Source: DATKWV01 sp035529405 (GTDB taxonomy: Bacteria; Planctomycetota; Phycisphaerae; Sedimentisphaerales; Anaerobacaceae). From it: a DNA stretch of 17,232 nucleotides. The notes beneath the pieces were generated by a model, which searched no databases, was not told the origin of the DNA, and saw nothing but the letters and a program-made list of their open reading frames with translations. The position numbers and the translations under genes were made by a program. Positions 15,540-17,232 of the stretch are shown piece after piece; position 1 is the stretch's first letter; each line of letters opens with the position of its first letter. Where the stretch lies: the NCBI GenBank assembly GCA_035529405.1, contig DATKWV010000005.1, forward strand, positions 1-17,232. Reading direction: 5' to 3'.

Positions 15540-16370
15540 TTACCTCAAGTGCTGCAATACGCCTGCATTATAATCCTGCTGTCCGCTCTTTAGTCCCTCA
15601 ATACCGTAATATCTTGTTTGAATCTTTTCCTTTATATACTCTACACGGTTTTCAGGTGAGGGGTGGGTTGAAAGGAACTCTATGGGCGCAAGGTCGTTCT
15701 GGCGCTGCAGCACCTGGAGAGTCTCAACCATGCCCTGAGGGTCATAGCCGGCCAGAACCATATAATTCAGGCCGGCCAAATCGGCTATACGCTCATCGCC
15801 CCTGCTGTACTGCAGACTGAGGATTTGACGGGTCAAATCCGCGGCTGTCAACAGACCTCGAGGCGTCTTCTGCGAGGCTGCCACTGAAAGCAGGATGTCT
15901 ATTCCGATTTGATTGCTAATCATATTTGAGGTATCTCTGGCAACTATGTGCACTACCTCGTGAGCCAGCACAGAGGCAAGCTGGGCTTCGGTTGTCAGCT
16001 GTTCGAGCATGCCTTTTGTGACAAAAACATACCCGCCCGGCAGCGCAAGGGCATTTACGGACTTGTCATTTAAGGCGGTAAAGTGATAATCAAAATCGCG
16101 GTTGTGACTAATACGGGCAATTTTCTGGCCGACACTATCGACATAATCCTGCAAAGATTGATTGACAATTGTGCCGCCCATCTGCTTTTCGACTTCTGGG
16201 GCGTATCTTCGGCCTATCTCAATGTCCTGCTGCACCGGCAGCAACATAAGCTCCTGCTGACCGGTTACCGGATTGGTCACACAGCCGCAAAAAAAGCTCA
16301 GTACAACCGCTATTGAAAAAGGTATAAAGTTTCTCAACATGGATTTATGCATAATAGTAAAAAATTCCAT
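15540..16370 (-). CDS. M48-family metalloprotease lipoprotein
   Basis: M48 lipoproteins of the BepA/LoiP type are zinc proteases that degrade or help fold envelope proteins. The product is 276 residues from the first ATG. The N-terminus has a hydrophobic segment ending in F-F-C-G-C, giving C30 as the likely lipidated residue (a slightly unusual lipobox), then VTNPVTGQQELMLLP, typical of this group. The zinc site is HEVVH (H137, E138, H141), with the third ligand E193 and D197 in YSRGDERIADLAG. The STHPSPENRV segment (about 234-243) is also typical. Three in-frame ATGs exist (16370, 16352, 16340) and none has a clear Shine-Dalgarno. The start at 16340 gives the most standard signal peptide and may be the real one. 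It lacks the C-terminal TPR domain of BepA, so it is a short form. A TATAAT (16392-16397) lies just upstream. Confidence 0.92.
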   Translation of the reverse strand: MEFFTIMHKSMLRNFIPFSIAVVLSFFCGCVTNPVTGQQELMLLPVQQDIEIGRRYAPEVEKQMGGTIVNQSLQDYVDSVGQKIARISHNRDFDYHFTALNDKSVNALALPGGYVFVTKGMLEQLTTEAQLASVLAHEVVHIVARDTSNMISNQIGIDILLSVAASQKTPRGLLTAADLTRQILSLQYSRGDERIADLAGLNYMVLAGYDPQGMVETLQVLQRQNDLAPIEFLSTHPSPENRVEYIKEKIQTRYYGIEGLKSGQQDYNAGVLQHLR

Positions 16371-16391
16371 TTGAAAAACAGCCTAATATGC

Positions 16392-16397
16392 ATTATA
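16392..16397 (-). promoter_or_regulatory. -10 box for the M48 gene
   Basis: A perfect TATAAT on the minus strand lies about 22 bases before the first ATG of the M48 gene. The -35 area (ATCGTT or TTATCG) is poor and coincides with the inverted repeat at 16406-16421, which suggests activator or repressor control. Confidence 0.5.
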
Positions 16398-16405
16398 AGT
16401 TCGTT

Positions 16406-16421
16406 TTATCGTAAACGATAA
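16406..16421. repeat. Perfect 7-bp inverted repeat (operator candidate)
   Basis: TTATCGT (16406-16412) and ACGATAA (16415-16421) flank AA. It sits in the 59-base divergent gap, over the -35 position of the M48 promoter and directly before the start of the 97-residue membrane protein. A further pair, GTTCGTT (16399-16405) and AACGAAC (16433-16439), surrounds it but is not concentric. The arrangement suits a dimeric regulator; no regulator gene is in the window. Confidence 0.5.
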
Positions 16422-16429
16422 TAAAACAT

Positions 16430-16723
16430 ATGAACGAACAGAAATTTTGTCAGGGTTGCGGTCAGCAGCCTGGCTGCCGACAGATTTTTGAGCAATTGAC
16501 CAGCAGAAAAGGCCCTTCTCTAACTGCCGAAGTACTGGCTGCTTTTCTGGTACCCATACTGACCTTTATCGGCACTTTGTTATTCTCCACCCATATTTTA
16601 GGCAATATTATTGATACGAAGCCGCTTCTGACAGTGTTTAGTTTTATATTGGCTTTGGCGGGCACTTCGGCGGCCATAACAATACTGAATCTGCTCTGTA
16701 ATAAATATGACAGGATACGATAA
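16430..16723 (+). CDS. Small two-TM protein with N-terminal cysteine cluster, upstream of rnfC
   Basis: The product is 97 residues. Cysteines C7, C10 and C16 form a C-x2-C-x5-C cluster at the N-terminus, followed by a short polar linker and two hydrophobic helices (about 33-56 and 65-89) with a short turn, then a basic end. This combination recalls RseC-like proteins, which have a cysteine motif and two TM helices and are associated with SoxR reduction and Rnf/Rsx systems, but it lacks the N-terminal domain of about 50 residues usual there. It lies 72 bp before rnfC on the same strand, so a role in assembling or regulating the Rnf complex, or in carrying a metal or Fe-S cluster near it, is plausible. 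The ATG has no Shine-Dalgarno and a GATAAT (16417-16422) lies only eight bases before it, hinting at a very short or absent leader. The coding call rests on composition and neighbourhood. Confidence 0.7.
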   Translation: MNEQKFCQGCGQQPGCRQIFEQLTSRKGPSLTAEVLAAFLVPILTFIGTLLFSTHILGNIIDTKPLLTVFSFILALAGTSAAITILNLLCNKYDRIR

Positions 16724-16795
16724 CGGGCTTATCTGCAACCAGGGACGGCACTTATAACTTTTCATGCCCGGCAGCCAACAGTTAAACACGCAAAA

Positions 16796-17232
16796 ATGTC
16801 GGTAAAAACGAATATAAACAAACGTGGCAGGCTTTCCTTTCGGGGGGGCATACACCCCCCGGAAAGCAAGTACCTGTCACAGGAGAACAAAATCCAGCCT
16901 GGGCCAGCACCTAAAACGGTTTCGATAATGCTCAGCCAGCATACAGGCGCGGTTTGTACACCCACCGTGACCCCCGACCAGCAGGTTAAAGCTGGGCAAA
17001 AGGTCGGCGACAGCGACGCATTCGTATCAGCACCGGTACATTCACCGGTTAACGGCAAGGTCAGGGAAATCGGGCTGCAGTCACATGCGGTACTGGGGCG
17101 AAGTCCGGCAGTAATCATAGAGGCCGACCTTGAGGAAAATCGGCCGAAACAGCCGTGCTTTGCCGAATTCACGGATGATTTTGACCTGAACCGCTACTCA
17201 ATCGAACAGATATGCACCGCCGTGCGACAGGC
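16796..17232 (+). CDS. rnfC: Rnf complex subunit RnfC (3' end off the window)
   Basis: RnfC is the peripheral Fe-S and NADH-interacting subunit of the Rnf complex, which couples electron flow between ferredoxin and NAD to sodium or proton pumping. The first 145 residues are present. FRGGIHPPESK (15-25) is the family's N-terminal signature, followed by LSQHTGAVCTP (46-56), a V-K-A-G-Q-K-V-G-D turn (64-72) and SAPVHSPVNGKV (78-89), the barrel-sandwich hybrid domain. The flavin/NADH-binding and [4Fe-4S] regions would be beyond the edge. The ATG at 16796 is the first in frame after a stop at 16721, but no Shine-Dalgarno precedes it. A very GC-rich inverted repeat lies at codons 12-24. The remaining rnfD, G, E, A and B genes are expected downstream. 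Confidence 0.92.
   Translation, partial: MSVKTNINKRGRLSFRGGIHPPESKYLSQENKIQPGPAPKTVSIMLSQHTGAVCTPTVTPDQQVKAGQKVGDSDAFVSAPVHSPVNGKVREIGLQSHAVLGRSPAVIIEADLEENRPKQPCFAEFTDDFDLNRYSIEQICTAVRQ
16831..16867 (+). repeat. Strong inverted repeat inside the 5' end of rnfC
   Basis: GCTTTCC (16831-16837) pairs with GGAAAGC (16861-16867), and an inner G6 (within 16842-16848) pairs with C6 (16855-16860), leaving a TTTC bulge and a short loop. This gives up to 13 pairs including six G-C pairs in a row, about 35 bases after the start codon. The protein motif RGGIHPPE explains part of the GC content, but not the paired flanks. Confidence 0.6.

Overview
The window is about 17.2 kb of ordinary chromosomal DNA of roughly balanced base composition. 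It has no tRNA, rRNA, CRISPR array, insertion sequence or phage gene that I can see. Several traits fit a Planctomycetota relative, most likely Phycisphaerae-like: an oversized SecA with extra inserts and a SEC-C tail, lipoproteins with carbohydrate-binding-like and DNRLRE-like domains, a GH78 rhamnosidase, a Gfo/Idh/MocA-type protein and an Rnf complex. That placement is inference from gene content and style. No marker in the window settles it.

Left block (1-9540, all minus strand). In transcription order it reads: a cytosolic TPR protein, rpsT (ribosomal protein S20, GTG start), rnr (RNase R), efp (elongation factor P), secA (preprotein translocase ATPase), and a lipoprotein that runs off the left edge. 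A good intrinsic terminator follows rpsT, a sigma70-like promoter precedes efp, and efp-secA-lipoprotein are closely spaced (25 and 51 bp gaps) and probably co-transcribed. The block joins translation (S20, EF-P), RNA turnover (RNase R) and protein export (SecA).

Centre (9541-14841, plus strand). A 149 bp divergent region holds back-to-back promoters whose -35 elements overlap. One drives the TPR gene leftwards. The other drives glyA (serine hydroxymethyltransferase), followed 16 bp later by a GH78 alpha-L-rhamnosidase-like lipoprotein and then by a Gfo/Idh/MocA-fold protein that has lost the family's catalytic residues. The last two look like a small glycan-processing pair behind a housekeeping gene.

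Right block (14842-17232). A single-pass membrane protein with two zinc-ribbon cysteine sets (plus strand) converges on an M48 metalloprotease lipoprotein (minus strand), with a structured terminator between them. The M48 gene diverges from a plus-strand unit starting with a 97-residue, two-TM, cysteine-rich protein and rnfC, which is cut by the right edge. The rest of an rnf operon, for ion-pumping ferredoxin:NAD oxidoreductase, would be expected beyond the window.

I do not see an obvious new multi-gene system. The best leads are the repeated helical units in SecA, the catalytically degraded oxidoreductase paired with a rhamnosidase, the altered EF-P loop next to secA, the leader arrangement of rnr, and the palindrome-rich divergent region in front of the rnf unit.
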